From Nannocystis pusilla (GTDB lineage Bacteria > Myxococcota_A > Polyangia > Nannocystales > Nannocystaceae), in contig NZ_JAPNKE010000002.1 of assembly GCF_026626665.1 (NCBI RefSeq), forward strand, positions 7,541,168-7,605,167: 64,000 nt of DNA, read 5' to 3'. The notes under the pieces are model-generated. The model searched no databases and was not told where the DNA came from. It saw only the letters and a list, made by a program, of their open reading frames with translations. The position numbers and the translations under genes are program-made. This document shows, piece by piece, positions 1-8,555 of this stretch (the stretch's first letter is position 1; every line of letters starts with the position of its first letter).

Positions 1-72
1 GCGGCGCGCCGGGCGAACTTCGCCGCCCGGACCGCCCGCGCGCGGGACGTGCCCGTGACGGAGGTTCGCACA

Positions 73-100
73 GGAACCTTGCCCCGGCCCCGCGGTCTGG
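73..100 (+). promoter_or_regulatory. ECF-type promoter of the sigma factor gene
   Basis: GGAACC at 73-78 and GTCTGG at 95-100 are separated by 16 bp, which matches the RpoE/ECF pattern (GGAAC, about 16 bp, TCTGA-like). The predicted start of transcription falls at about 106-108, on the GTG start at 107, which lacks a ribosome binding site. This suggests autoregulation and a leaderless transcript. The pattern is seen directly; use of the promoter is inferred. Confidence 0.5.
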
Positions 101-106
101 ACGACA

Positions 107-844
107 GTGAGTCGCGTGACCGACCCCGAGCGAGTGTACAGCGCCGAGGAGCTCGCCGCTGCCGCCCCGCCCGACGAGCCCGAGCCGGCGCCGGCTCCCG
201 ACGAGACCTTGACCCCGGAGCAGCGGGCCGAGAACGCCCGCCGCGCCGAGCAGGACCGCCGCGATCGCCAGCTGGTCCGTCGCCTCAAGCAGGGCGACGA
301 GGCCGCGTTCCGCGAGCTGGTCCACACCTATCAGAACCGGATCTTCGGCCTCATGCTGCGCATGATCGGTAACCGCCAGGAGGCCGAGGACCTCGCGCAG
401 GAGGTGTTCATCATCGTCTACCGGGCGATCGGCAACTACCGCGGCGAGGGGCGCTTCTACACCTGGCTCTACCGGGTCGCCACCAACACCTGCAAGAACC
501 GGATCAAGTACCTCAAGGGCCGCAACTTCCACCGCAGCCTCGACATCGACGAGACGCCGCAGGCGCAGATGCCGGCCGCCGAGACCGGCGCGGTCATCAC
601 CTTCCAGAGCCAGGTGCCGGGCCCCGAGGCCGTGACCGAGGGCATGCGCATGGAGAAGATCGTCCAGCGCGAGCTCGCCGCCCTTGACCCCGACCATCGC
701 CTGCTCATCGTGCTCCGCGACGTGCAAGGCATGTCGTACCAGGACATCATCAAGATCACCGGCCTGCAGGAGGGCACGCTCAAGTCGCGCCTGCACCGGG
801 CGCGCCTGGCGCTGAAGGAGCGCCTGGAGCCCTTCATGCGCTGA
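107..844 (+). CDS. ECF (RpoE-like) sigma factor
   Basis: This 245-residue protein is a sigma-70 family factor of the extracytoplasmic-function type that directs RNA polymerase to a small regulon. Region 2 lies at about residues 60-145 (FRELVHTYQNRIFGLMLRMI, then AEDLAQEVF and FYTWLYRVATNTCKNR). Region 4 lies at about 180-240 (LLIVLRDVQGMSYQDI, then GTLKSRLHRARLALKERL). Region 3 is absent, as expected for this class. The acidic N-terminal 55 residues are an unusual extension. The GTG start fits the ECF promoter, which would begin transcription at the start codon; an internal start cannot be excluded. The gene is followed after 19 bp by a membrane protein that looks like its anti-sigma factor. 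Confidence 0.93.
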   Translation: MSRVTDPERVYSAEELAAAAPPDEPEPAPAPDETLTPEQRAENARRAEQDRRDRQLVRRLKQGDEAAFRELVHTYQNRIFGLMLRMIGNRQEAEDLAQEVFIIVYRAIGNYRGEGRFYTWLYRVATNTCKNRIKYLKGRNFHRSLDIDETPQAQMPAAETGAVITFQSQVPGPEAVTEGMRMEKIVQRELAALDPDHRLLIVLRDVQGMSYQDIIKITGLQEGTLKSRLHRARLALKERLEPFMR

Positions 845-863
845 GGCGCCGAGGATCGTTCTT

Positions 864-1286
864 ATGGCCAAGCCCGAGACCGACAACGCCGAAGCGCTGA
901 TGAGCGCCTACCTCGACGAGGAGCTCGACGCCGAGGGCAAGAGCAAGCTCGAGGCGATGCTCGCCGACTCGCCCGAGGCGCAGCGGGAGCTGTCCGGCCT
1001 GCAGAGCATGCTGCGCCTGGTCAAGGGCCTGCCCGAGGAGCAGGCGCCGCCCGACTTCTACGAGAAGGTGGCGAAGAAGATCCGCCGCCGCCGCTGGCTG
1101 CGCGGCGACTACCTGATCGCCCTCAGCCTGCCGTTCCAGATCATCAACGTCCTCGTGATCCTCGCCGTCGCGGTGGTCTACATGATGCTCCACCTCGACG
1201 GCGACGTCGCCGGCCGCAAGCTCGAGCGCGACCCGACGGTGCAGAAGGCCAAGCCGCCCGAGACGCCTGCCGCGCCTGCGCCTTAG
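864..1286 (+). CDS. Anti-sigma factor-like single-pass membrane protein
   Basis: This 140-residue protein starts with an anti-sigma-like helical segment (LMSAYLDEELDAEGKSKLEA, about residues 12-31). A basic stretch (KKIRRRRWLRGD) and one membrane helix follow at about 88-112, then a short Pro/Ala-rich tail. By position it probably sequesters the upstream sigma factor at the membrane. It contains no Cys and no His at the place of the usual HxxxCxxC zinc motif, so it would belong to the zinc-free group if it is an anti-sigma factor. A GAGG lies about 10 bp before the ATG. The stop codon runs straight into a CATG repeat array. Confidence 0.72.
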   Translation: MAKPETDNAEALMSAYLDEELDAEGKSKLEAMLADSPEAQRELSGLQSMLRLVKGLPEEQAPPDFYEKVAKKIRRRRWLRGDYLIALSLPFQIINVLVILAVAVVYMMLHLDGDVAGRKLERDPTVQKAKPPETPAAPAP

Positions 1287-1365
1287 AGCCTGTCCTTACG
1301 AGCATGTCCTTGCGGGCATGCCTTTCCAGGCATGTCCTTGCGGGCTTGTTCTTGGTTCATGCCCC
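1285..1365. repeat. 14-bp-period CATG palindrome array
   Basis: Core tetramers lie at 1289 (CCTG), 1303, 1317 and 1331 (CATG), 1345 (CTTG) and 1358 (CATG), at 14, 14, 14, 14 and 13 bp spacing. Each core sits in a degenerate 10-bp palindrome and spacers are mostly TTGC or TTCC. The array begins on the stop codon of the anti-sigma-like gene and lies between two convergent genes. Confidence 0.85.
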
Positions 1366-1426
1366 CAGCGCGCCCTCGACGCGCAGGCGGCGGAGGTCGC
1401 CTGCAACGGCGACGAATCGGCCGGAT

Positions 1427-1466
1427 CCATCCTGTCCATACGAACATGCTTGGAAGGACATGACGG
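1427..1466. repeat. 14-bp-period CATG palindrome array
   Basis: Three units have cores at 1431 (CCTG), 1445 (CATG) and 1459 (CATG), exactly 14 bp apart with spacers ATAC and GGAA. The array lies 45 bp beyond the 3' end of the convergent cyclase gene. Confidence 0.8.
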
Positions 1467-1511
1467 AGAGGCCTCGTCGCCGGGCTCGCGCCGCGGCGCG
1501 CCCGTCCGCGC

Positions 1512-3684
1512 TCACTTGTGATGGAACACGGCCACGCCGTCCCAGTCGGGCGGCGCCGTGTCGCCGAGGCCGGCCAGGCGCGCCAGGTGCAGCCGCACCA
1601 CCGGGTCGTCGGGGTTCTCGGCCTGGAACGCCAGCCACTCCGCGCGCGCCTTTGAAAACTCGCCGGCGCGGAAGGCCGCCAGCGCCGCGGTCCAGCGGTC
1701 CAGCGCCGCGTACTCGGCGACCGCCCCGCCCGGCCCCGCCAGCAGTTCGAAGATGGCCGCCGGCTGGCCCTTGCCCTTTACGCGCACCAGGTCGACCTCG
1801 CGGAAGCGGTAGCTCGCCGGCGCGGCCGCGCGGGTGCCGGCGCCGACCAGGCAGAACACCCCGTAGGTCTTCGTCAGCCCCTCGAGGCGCGACGCCAGGT
1901 TCACCGCGTCGCCGCACACCGTGTAGTCGAAGCGGTCGGCCGAGCCCATGTTGCCGACCACCATGTCGCCGGTGTTGATGCCGACGCCGATCTGCAACTG
2001 CTCGACCCCGAACTGGCGCAGCGACGGCTGCAGGCGCGCGAGCGCGGCGTGCATCGCCAGCGCCGTCGAAAGGCCGCGCTCGGCGTGGTCGGCCCGGGCC
2101 ACCGGCGCGCCGAACACCGCCATCACCGCGTCGCCGATGTACTTGTCGAGGTAGCCGGCGCGCGACATCACCTCCTGCGTCATCGGCGTGAGGAACGTGT
2201 TGAGCAGCGCGACCAGGTCCTCCGGCGACAGCCGCTCGGCCACGCTGGTGAAGTCGCGGATGTCGGAGAACAGCACCGTCAGCTCGCGCCGCGCCCGCCG
2301 AGGCCGAGCGCCTTCGGGTCGGCCAGCAGCTCGTCGAGCACCTCCGCGCCGAGGTAATTCGAAAGGTCCGGCGCAGCCGCGCCCGCTGCAGCGCCTCGCC
2401 CGCGTACGCGGCCGCCAGCGCCGCCGAGCCTGCGACCACCGCGGCCAGCAGCGGCCACACCAGCGCCAGCCACAGGTGCGCGCGCGTGAACGCCAGCGAG
2501 GCCGCCGCGACGTCGAGGCCGACCACCGCCACCACCCCGGCGATGCGCAAGAGCGGCCCGGCGCGCAGGGCCGCGACGAACAGCAAGCTGACCAAAAGGC
2601 CAGACGCCAGCGTGAACAGGGCGTCGGTCAGGGCCGAGCTGCGGACCAGCGGGTCGCCGGCGAGGATCGTGTCGACCGCGGTGGCCTGCAGCTCGACGCC
2701 CGGCAGGTCGCGGGCGAACGGGGTGCGGACCACGTCGTGGCCGAAGTAGGTCACGCCGAGCAGGACGATCTTGCCGCGCAGGACGTCGTCGGCGCGGCCC
2801 TCGACGACGTCGACCGCCGACACCGTGGTGAAGGTGCCGGCGTCGCCGCGGAAGTTGAGCACCACCGCCTCGTGGTCGCCGAGCGGGACCCGGCGCGCCC
2901 CGATCTGCAGGCTCGACTCGCCGCCGAGGAACGCCAGCTCGGCGCGCCCGAGGCCCTCGCGCAGGGCCACCAGCTGGACCGCCAGCGGCGCGTAGGCGGC
3001 CTCGCCGACGCCCCAGGCCGCGGGGATCGCCCGCACCGCCCGGTCGCGCTCCTCCTCGACCGTGATCCCGCCGAGCGCCCGCGCCCCCGCGGCCAGCTCC
3101 GGCAGCGACACCAGCCCCGCCTCGGCCGTGCGGATCGGGGGCGAGCGCGCGTCCTGCTGGCCGTAACGGCCGTGCCGCAGCGTCGCCGCCTCCGGCAGCG
3201 GCCGCCCATCGCCTGCCTCTTGGGTCAGGTGAATGGCCAACACCACGTTGCCCGCCGCCGCGACCGCCGCGGCCAGCTCGGCGTCGCCCATCAGCTCGCG
3301 CGCGACCTCCTGCAGCAGCGAGTCGGCCTGTCCTTGTGCACCTGTCTCCGAGAGCATGCTCTTTTCGACATGTCCTTTGACACGCCTGGTGAGCTCCGGC
3401 GACAGCACCTCCTCGGGGTCGATGTAGACCTGGTCGACGCCGATCGCCGCCGGCCCGGCCGCCGCGATCGCCCGCACCAGCGCGGCAGTGCCGGCGCGGC
3501 GCTGGTACAGCTCGGGCCGGCGCTCGAGCGTGGCGTCGTCGATCGCCACGATCACGACCTCGCCGGTGGGCGGCACCGGCCCGCGCCAGCGGAACCGCTG
3601 GTCGAGGCTGGCCCGCTCGAGCGCGTCGACCCAGCCGATCTCCAGGCGCGTGCGCTCCAGCCCGCACAGCAGCGCGATCGCCAC
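1512..3684 (-). CDS. CHASE2-domain adenylate/guanylate cyclase (two frameshifts)
   Basis: The protein (about 724 residues once repaired) combines an N-terminal membrane anchor, an extracytoplasmic CHASE2 sensor (about residues 30-335), three or so membrane helices (about 345-430) and a C-terminal class III nucleotide cyclase domain. Cyclase motifs are LFSDIRDFTS, GDAVMAVFGAP and NTGDMVVGNMG, with both metal-binding Asp present. Reading needs one extra base near 2361 (TTT before CGAAT) and one near 2288, and both look like dropped bases. The GTG start at 3684 precedes a hydrophobic segment; no ATG occurs between it and the upstream in-frame stop. FecR and CHASE2 genes are a known pairing. Codons 100-125 carry a 14-bp repeat array. 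Confidence 0.88.
3324..3386. repeat. Intragenic 14-bp-period CATG array (CHASE2 cyclase)
   Basis: Cores CCTG 3327, CCTG 3341, CATG 3355 and CATG 3369 are exactly 14 bp apart. They lie inside the CHASE2 sensor coding region and encode part of a polar stretch (VEKSMLSETGAQGQ). The reading frame stays open through the array. Confidence 0.8.
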
Positions 3685-3769
3685 GCCGATCAGCGCCGCC
3701 AGCAGCGCCGGCGAGCGCCACGGGGCGCGCCGGCGGCGGTGCGGAGGGGGTTCGCCGGGCCGCCGCGCA

Positions 3770-4875
3770 TCACCGCCTTACGCGCACGATCACCCAGCCG
3801 TCGCCCACGCCGGTCAGGCGCTGGTTCAGCAGCTCGCCGGCGCACGCCGGCGCCGGCTTGCCGCCGCCGAGCGCGACCTCCTTGACGATCCCGCCGACCA
3901 CCTTGAGCCGCAGCTCGGGCCCGGCCACGCCCGGCACGGCCGCGGCCACGCACTGCGCCAGCGCATGGCGCCGCGTCTTGAGGGCCTCGGGCAGGCTGGT
4001 CCGCGTGACCTGGGTGTCGGGGCTCGTCTCGAGCACCCACGAGTCGGCCAGGTCGGCCGCGGACGACGAGCTCTCGGCCTCGGGCGCGCTGCCCGACGGC
4101 GGCACGCCCTGGCCCGGCGGCGGCGGCGGCTCGCTCTTCTTCGTCGAGGACTTGTCCTTCTTCGCGTCCGTGTCGACCGGCTTCTGCGACGGCGGCGGCG
4201 CCACCGGGTCGGCCGGACCGGCGAGATCGTCCTCGCCGCGCTTGTTGGGCAGCGGCGCGCGGCTCTTGCCGATGCCCGCCTTGGCGTTGCCGTCGAGATC
4301 CTCGTCCCGGTCGCCGCGCTTGGTCTCGGGCTCGGCCGCGACGTCGGTGAGCGGCGCCTCGGCCTGCTCGGCCTGCTCGGCGGGCTTCACCGGGGCCGGC
4401 GGGGCCTCCATCTTGGCGACCGGGGCCGGGGTCTCCCCGAGGCCCTGCGGGCGTTCCAGCCGGCGATCCGCTCGAGCCGGTCGGCCCCGCCGACGCGGGC
4501 GAAGGCCTCGGCGCCGAGCGCCTTCTCGAACAGCTCCGCCACGCTCTCGGCGGGCGGCGGGTCGTCGAGGTGGGCCAGCGCGCGGACCGGCGTCGACTGG
4601 TCCTCCTCGAGCTTGATCACGTAGCCGTTGGCCAGCACCACCACCGCCAGCGACCCGGGGGTGGTGATCACCGTGTCGCCGCGGCGCAGCGGCAGCTCCG
4701 GGCGGCCCGGCGTGACGGCCCCCTGGGCGTCGCGGACGCTGACCTGGCCCTCGACCACCGCCAGCAGGGCCACCTCGGCCTGCGGATCTGCCACCGGCGC
4801 CGGGCCCGTAGCGGCGCTCGTGCCCGGCTCCCCGCAGCCCGTCAGCAGCAGCAGCAGCGCCACTGGAACCCCCAC
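3770..4875 (-). CDS. FecR-domain lipoprotein (one frameshift)
   Basis: The protein is about 368 residues when repaired. It starts at a GTG (4875) directly before a lipoprotein signal peptide (LLLLLTGC). A FecR-like domain follows (VEGQVSVRDAQGAV, then LRRGDTVITTPGSLAVVVL and NGYVIKLEED). Next come a long Pro/Lys/Glu-rich linker and a C-terminal domain of about 80 residues that resembles the AgmX/PglI-type C-terminal fold. One base is missing at about 4453 in a run of C, which separates the FecR half from the linker half. It lies 85 bp upstream of the CHASE2 cyclase on the same strand and probably works with it as a periplasmic sensor. The longer upstream extension lacks a signal peptide and was rejected. 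Confidence 0.75.
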
Positions 4876-5062
4876 ATGCCTCGACGAGCCGTGACGCGCA
4901 TCGTGCCTCCTGCCGGTCAGACGGGCGTATACCACGAAAATCCGGGCCTCTCGGGCGCGCGGCCCGGCGTCTTCTGTCCGCGAGGACAGCCGCGAACGTC
5001 CTCGTCGCGCGCGGCCCCGCCCATTTTCGCCGTGCGAGCGCGCGTGACCACGAATTCAGCGC

Positions 5063-5114
5063 TTGACATTTCGAGTTCTTCGCGCTGCAGCCCCGGTACG
5101 CCGTACCGTACGGT
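5063..5114 (+). promoter_or_regulatory. Candidate promoter/operator of the his cluster
   Basis: A perfect TTGACA lies at 5063-5068. Two nested palindromes follow: GGTACG/CGTACC around one base (5095-5107) and ACCGTACGGT (5105-5114). No good -10 box is seen at 17 bp. A regulator-binding site upstream of hisH is inferred only from symmetry and from the local drop in GC. Confidence 0.35.
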
Positions 5115-5173
5115 GTCACGTAAAAGCCGCGCTGGATCTGAGCGGACCTGTGATAAAAACCGGCTGTTCCCTC

Positions 5174-5794
5174 ATGCCGCGCGAAGTCATCCTGGTCGAC
5201 AGTCAGCTCGGGAACCTGGACAGCGTCGAACACGCGCTCATCCAGGTAGGCGCCTCGGTGATCGTCTCCAGCGACCCCGACCGCGTCGCCACCGCGCGCA
5301 TGGTGGTGTTCCCCGGCCAGGGCTCGTTCGGGCCGACCACGCGGGCGCTGGTCGACGGGGCCATGGGCGCGGCGCTGCGCATGGTCATCGAGCGCGGCGA
5401 CCCGTTCCTCGGCATCTGCCTCGGCATGCAGCTGCTGTTCGAGCAGAGCGACGAGGGCGGCGGCTTCGACGGCCTCAAGGTGCTGCCGGGGCGCGTGCGC
5501 CGGTTCCCGGCCGACATGCGGGCCGGCGAAGATCCCGACGCCGCGCGCCTGAAGATCCCCCACATGGGCTGGAGCGACGTGCAGCCGACCGGCGAGCACT
5601 TCTACTTCGCCCACAGTTACTACGTCGAGACCACCGACCCCAGCCTCGTGATGTGGTGGTGTCGCTACGGCAGCGTCGAGTTCCCGGCCACGATCTCGCG
5701 CGGCAACGTGTTCGGCTGTCAGTTCCACCCCGAGAAGAGCCAGTGGTCGGGGCTTCGGTTCCTCCGCAGCTTCATCCTCGGAGGCCGCGCCTGA
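5174..5794 (+). CDS. hisH: Imidazole glycerol phosphate synthase, glutaminase subunit
   Basis: HisH (206 residues) hydrolyses glutamine and passes ammonia to HisF for the fifth step of histidine biosynthesis. The class I amidotransferase nucleophile is in GICLGMQ and the His/Glu pair in CQFHPEKS; the oxyanion strand PGQGSFG is present. I chose the ATG at 5174 because the family begins with a VDSQLGNLDSV-type strand right after it. The longer reading from 5063 adds unrelated residues and overlaps the TTGACA box. hisA starts inside its stop codon (ATGA). Confidence 0.95.
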   Translation: MPREVILVDSQLGNLDSVEHALIQVGASVIVSSDPDRVATARMVVFPGQGSFGPTTRALVDGAMGAALRMVIERGDPFLGICLGMQLLFEQSDEGGGFDGLKVLPGRVRRFPADMRAGEDPDAARLKIPHMGWSDVQPTGEHFYFAHSYYVETTDPSLVMWWCRYGSVEFPATISRGNVFGCQFHPEKSQWSGLRFLRSFILGGRA

Positions 5795-6516
5795 TGCTGG
5801 CGATCCCCGCCATCGACCTGATGGGCGGCAAGGCGGTGCGCCTGCAGGAGGGCGACCCGCGGCGAGCCACGATCTACGCCGACGACCCGGCCGCCGCGCT
5901 GCGCGACTTCCTGGCCGCGGGCGCCAGGCGCGTCCACGTCGTCGACCTCGACGGCGCCTTCGCCGGCCGCCCGGTCCAGACCGACCTCGTCCGCGAGCTC
6001 GTGGCCGTCGCCCACGCCGGCGGCGCCGAGGTCGAGGTCGGCGGCGGCCTGCGCGACGCCGCCGCCGTCACCGCCGTGCTCGACACCGGCGCCGACTACG
6101 TCGTCGTCGGCACCCTCGCCGTCCGCGACCCCGACGCGGTGTCGCTGCTGTGCCGCCAGTACCCCGGCCGCATCATCGTCGCCATCGACGCCCGCGACGG
6201 CCTGGTCGCCCTCGCCGGCTGGCAGGAGCGGACCGCCGTGCCCGCGCTGGCGCTGGCCAAGACCGCCGCGATCTGGGGCGCCGCGGCGCTGCTGCACACC
6301 GACATCGCCCGCGACGGCCTGCAGTGCGGGCCGGCCGTCGACGCCACCATCAGCCTGCAACGCGCCGTCCCCAGCGTCCTCGTGATCGCCAGCGGCGGCG
6401 TCGGCTCGCTCGCCGACCTCGACGCCCTGCGCGCCGCCGACGTGCGCGCGGTGGTCCTCGGGCGGGCGCTCTACGAAGGTAGCTTTACGTTGGAGGAGGC
6501 CCTCGCTCGATGTTGA
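5794..6516 (+). CDS. hisA: Phosphoribosylformimino-AICAR ribotide isomerase
   Basis: HisA (240 residues) isomerises ProFAR to PRFAR as a beta/alpha barrel. The catalytic Asp pair is seen in IPAIDLMGGKAVRL and IVAIDARDG, and phosphate-binding loops in VGGGLRD and IASGGVGS. Its ATG overlaps the hisH stop by 4 bp and its 3' end overlaps hisF by 7 bp, so the three genes are probably translated as a coupled operon. Confidence 0.95.
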   Translation: MLAIPAIDLMGGKAVRLQEGDPRRATIYADDPAAALRDFLAAGARRVHVVDLDGAFAGRPVQTDLVRELVAVAHAGGAEVEVGGGLRDAAAVTAVLDTGADYVVVGTLAVRDPDAVSLLCRQYPGRIIVAIDARDGLVALAGWQERTAVPALALAKTAAIWGAAALLHTDIARDGLQCGPAVDATISLQRAVPSVLVIASGGVGSLADLDALRAADVRAVVLGRALYEGSFTLEEALARC

Positions 6517-7325
6517 AGCGCCGTGTGATCCCCTGCCTCGATATCAAGAACGGCCGGGTCGTCAAGGGCGTCCATTTCGCCAACCTGCGCGACACGGGCG
6601 ACCCCGTCGAGGCCGCGCGCGCCTATGACACGCAAGGCGCCGACGAGCTGTGCCTCCTCGACATCACCGCGACCACCGAGGGGCGTGACACCTTCGTCGA
6701 CGTGGTCCGCCGCGTGGCCGGGCAGATCTTCACGCCGCTGACCGTCGGCGGCGGGGTCCGCCGCGAGGCCGACGTCCGCCGCCTGCTGGCCGCCGGCGCC
6801 GACAAGGTCGCCGTCAACAGCGCCGCGGTCGCCAACCCGCTGCTGATCCGCCAGCTCGCCGACCGCTACGGCAGCCAGTGCATCGTCGTCGCCGTCGACG
6901 TGCGCCAGCTGAAGCCGCTGCCGGGCGAGACCGACCCGCTGTACGAGGTCGTGATCCACGGCGGCACCCGCTCGACGGGGCTCGACGCGGTGTCGTGGTG
7001 CGAGCAGGCCGCCTCCCTGGGCGCAGGGGAGATCTTGCTGACCTCGATGGACAAGGACGGGACCCGCGACGGCTACGACCTGGCGATCACCCGCGAGGTC
7101 AGCCGGCGCGTGCCGATCCCGGTGATCGCCTCCGGCGGCGTCGGCTCGCTCGAGCACCTGCGCCAGGGCCTCGACCCCAAGGAGGGCGCCGCGGACGCCG
7201 CCCTCGCCGCCTCGATCTTCCACTTCGGCCTCTACACCATCGCCCAGGCCAAGCACTACCTGGCCGACCACGGCATCCCCGTCCGCCCGCACGAGGCGCC
7301 GCGCGGGGTGCTCATCACCGGCTGA
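6510..7325 (+). CDS. hisF: Imidazole glycerol phosphate synthase, cyclase subunit
   Basis: HisF (271 residues) uses ammonia from HisH to close the imidazole ring, releasing IGP and AICAR. It is a beta/alpha barrel like HisA. The catalytic Asp residues are in VIPCLDIKNGRVVKG and LTSMDKDGTRDGYD, and the phosphate loops in TVGGGVR and IASGGVGS. It overlaps hisA by 7 bp. The stop is followed after 7 bp by an array of CATG repeats that separates it from hisIE. Confidence 0.95.
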   Translation: MLKRRVIPCLDIKNGRVVKGVHFANLRDTGDPVEAARAYDTQGADELCLLDITATTEGRDTFVDVVRRVAGQIFTPLTVGGGVRREADVRRLLAAGADKVAVNSAAVANPLLIRQLADRYGSQCIVVAVDVRQLKPLPGETDPLYEVVIHGGTRSTGLDAVSWCEQAASLGAGEILLTSMDKDGTRDGYDLAITREVSRRVPIPVIASGGVGSLEHLRQGLDPKEGAADAALAASIFHFGLYTIAQAKHYLADHGIPVRPHEAPRGVLITG

Positions 7326-7330
7326 CTGTT

Positions 7331-7410
7331 CGGACATGCCCGCTCGGGCATGTCCGTCGGTACCTGCCCCGACGTTCCTGGCCCTCCGGACATGTCCCTC
7401 CCGACAGACC
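7331..7410. repeat. Six-unit 14-bp CATG array between hisF and hisIE
   Basis: Cores CATG 7335, CATG 7349, CCTG 7363, CCTG 7377, CATG 7391 and CAGA 7405 are in perfect 14-bp register. The first two units pair as a hairpin (GGACATGCCCG against its complement). The hisIE start codon is the ATG of the fifth unit, so the array crosses the gene start. Confidence 0.88.
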
Positions 7411-8117
7411 CCGCCGCCCTGTGGTCGACGCTGACGCCCGGCCCCGACGGCCTGGTCGCGGCGGTGGTCCAGCACGTGGACACCGGCGAGGTGCTGATGC
7501 TCGGCCACATGAACGCCGAGGCGCTGGCGCGCACGCTGGCGAGCGGGCGCGTGACGTTCTGGAGCCGCAGCCGCCGGCAGCTGTGGGAGAAGGGCGAGAC
7601 CTCGGGGCACACCCTCGAGCTGCGCGGGCTCGCCGTCGACTGCGACGCCGACGCGCTGCTGGTCCGGGCCGCGCCGCGCGGGCCGACCTGCCACACCGGC
7701 GCGCCGAGCTGCTTCTTCCGCCCGGTCGGCGAGCCGGCGGCGGCGCGGCCGAGCGCGGTGTTCGAGCAGCTGTTCGCCGAGATCTGCGAGCGCAAGGCCG
7801 GGCGCGGGATGACGAACCGCGCCGGCAAGAGCTACGTCCGCGACCTCCTCGCCGGCGGGGTGGCGAAGATCGCCGCCAAGCTGCACGAGGAGGCCGGCGA
7901 GCTGGCCGAGGCGCTGGCCGAGGACGACCGCGGCCACATCGCCCGCGAGGCCGCCGACCTGCTGTTCCACGCCCTCGTCGGCCTGGCCCACCGCGATGTC
8001 CCGCTCGCGGACGTCGCCGCCGAGCTCGCGCGCCGCATGGGCCGCAGCGGCCTCGACGAGAAGGCCGCCCGCGCCCCGGCCGCCGCCGAGCCGGACGAAC
8101 CTGCGCCCTCGGGCTGA
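7392..8117 (+). CDS. hisI: Bifunctional PR-AMP cyclohydrolase / PR-ATP pyrophosphatase
   Basis: This 241-residue HisIE fusion carries out steps two and three of histidine synthesis. The N-terminal HisI domain (about residues 10-115) shows FWSRSRRQLWEKGETSGH, the metal-binding DCDADAL and GPTCHTGAPSCF. The C-terminal HisE domain (about 130-225) shows the EEAGELAEAL helix and EAADLLFHAL. I chose the ATG at 7392; an upstream ATG at 7350 would add only residues encoded by repeat DNA. The last codons already belong to the first unit of a 73-bp tandem repeat. Confidence 0.93.
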   Translation: MSLPTDPAALWSTLTPGPDGLVAAVVQHVDTGEVLMLGHMNAEALARTLASGRVTFWSRSRRQLWEKGETSGHTLELRGLAVDCDADALLVRAAPRGPTCHTGAPSCFFRPVGEPAAARPSAVFEQLFAEICERKAGRGMTNRAGKSYVRDLLAGGVAKIAAKLHEEAGELAEALAEDDRGHIAREAADLLFHALVGLAHRDVPLADVAAELARRMGRSGLDEKAARAPAAAEPDEPAPSG

Positions 8118-8455
8118 CGCCGACGGCGAGACCGGCCAGCACACACCACAGTTACCAGGCGCCTGGACGGACCTGCGCCCTCGGGCTGACGCCGACGGCG
8201 AGACCGGCCAGCACACACCCACAGTTACCAGGCGCCTGGACGGACCTGCGCCCTCGGGCTGACGCCGACGGCGAGACCGGCCAGCACACACCCACAGTTA
8301 CCAGGCGCCTGGACGGACCTGCGCCCTCGGGCTGACGCCGACGGCGAGACTCGCCAGGCCGCACGCCCGCAGGTACCGGGCGCCTGGACGGACCTGAGCT
8401 TCGCGCTGACGCCGACGGCGAGGCCGCCAGGCGCGCCCGCGGTTAGCGGGCGCCG
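8099..8455 (+). repeat. Tandem repeat, about 73-bp unit, nearly five copies
   Basis: The string CTGACGCCGACGGCGAG recurs at 8114, 8186, 8259, 8332 and 8406, giving periods of 72, 73, 73 and 74 bp. The middle copies are almost identical and the last is diverged. The first copy supplies the hisIE stop codon. Each unit also carries GGACCTG..., a decayed form of the 14-bp element. No gene is seen in 8118-8555. Confidence 0.92.
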
Positions 8456-8540
8456 CGGCCGGGCGCGAGGGTCTTCAGCACGATCTGCGCGCCGCCTTCG
8501 GCACGGCGCCAGGGTCCCGGACGGCGCGGCGGAGAGCGGA

Positions 8541-8546
8541 TATGCT
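8541..8546 (+). promoter_or_regulatory. -10 box candidate for plsY
   Basis: TATGCT lies 9 bp before the plsY ATG in otherwise GC-rich DNA, so transcription would start within a few bases of the start codon. No convincing -35 box is seen. Confidence 0.35.
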
Positions 8547-8555
8547 GGGCGCGTC

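Noticed and set aside
2188..3885. Long open frame opposite the CHASE2 cyclase
   Set aside because: It is Arg/Gln/Gly-rich shadow sequence created by high third-position GC of the real gene on the other strand; the CHASE2 and cyclase motifs decide the matter.
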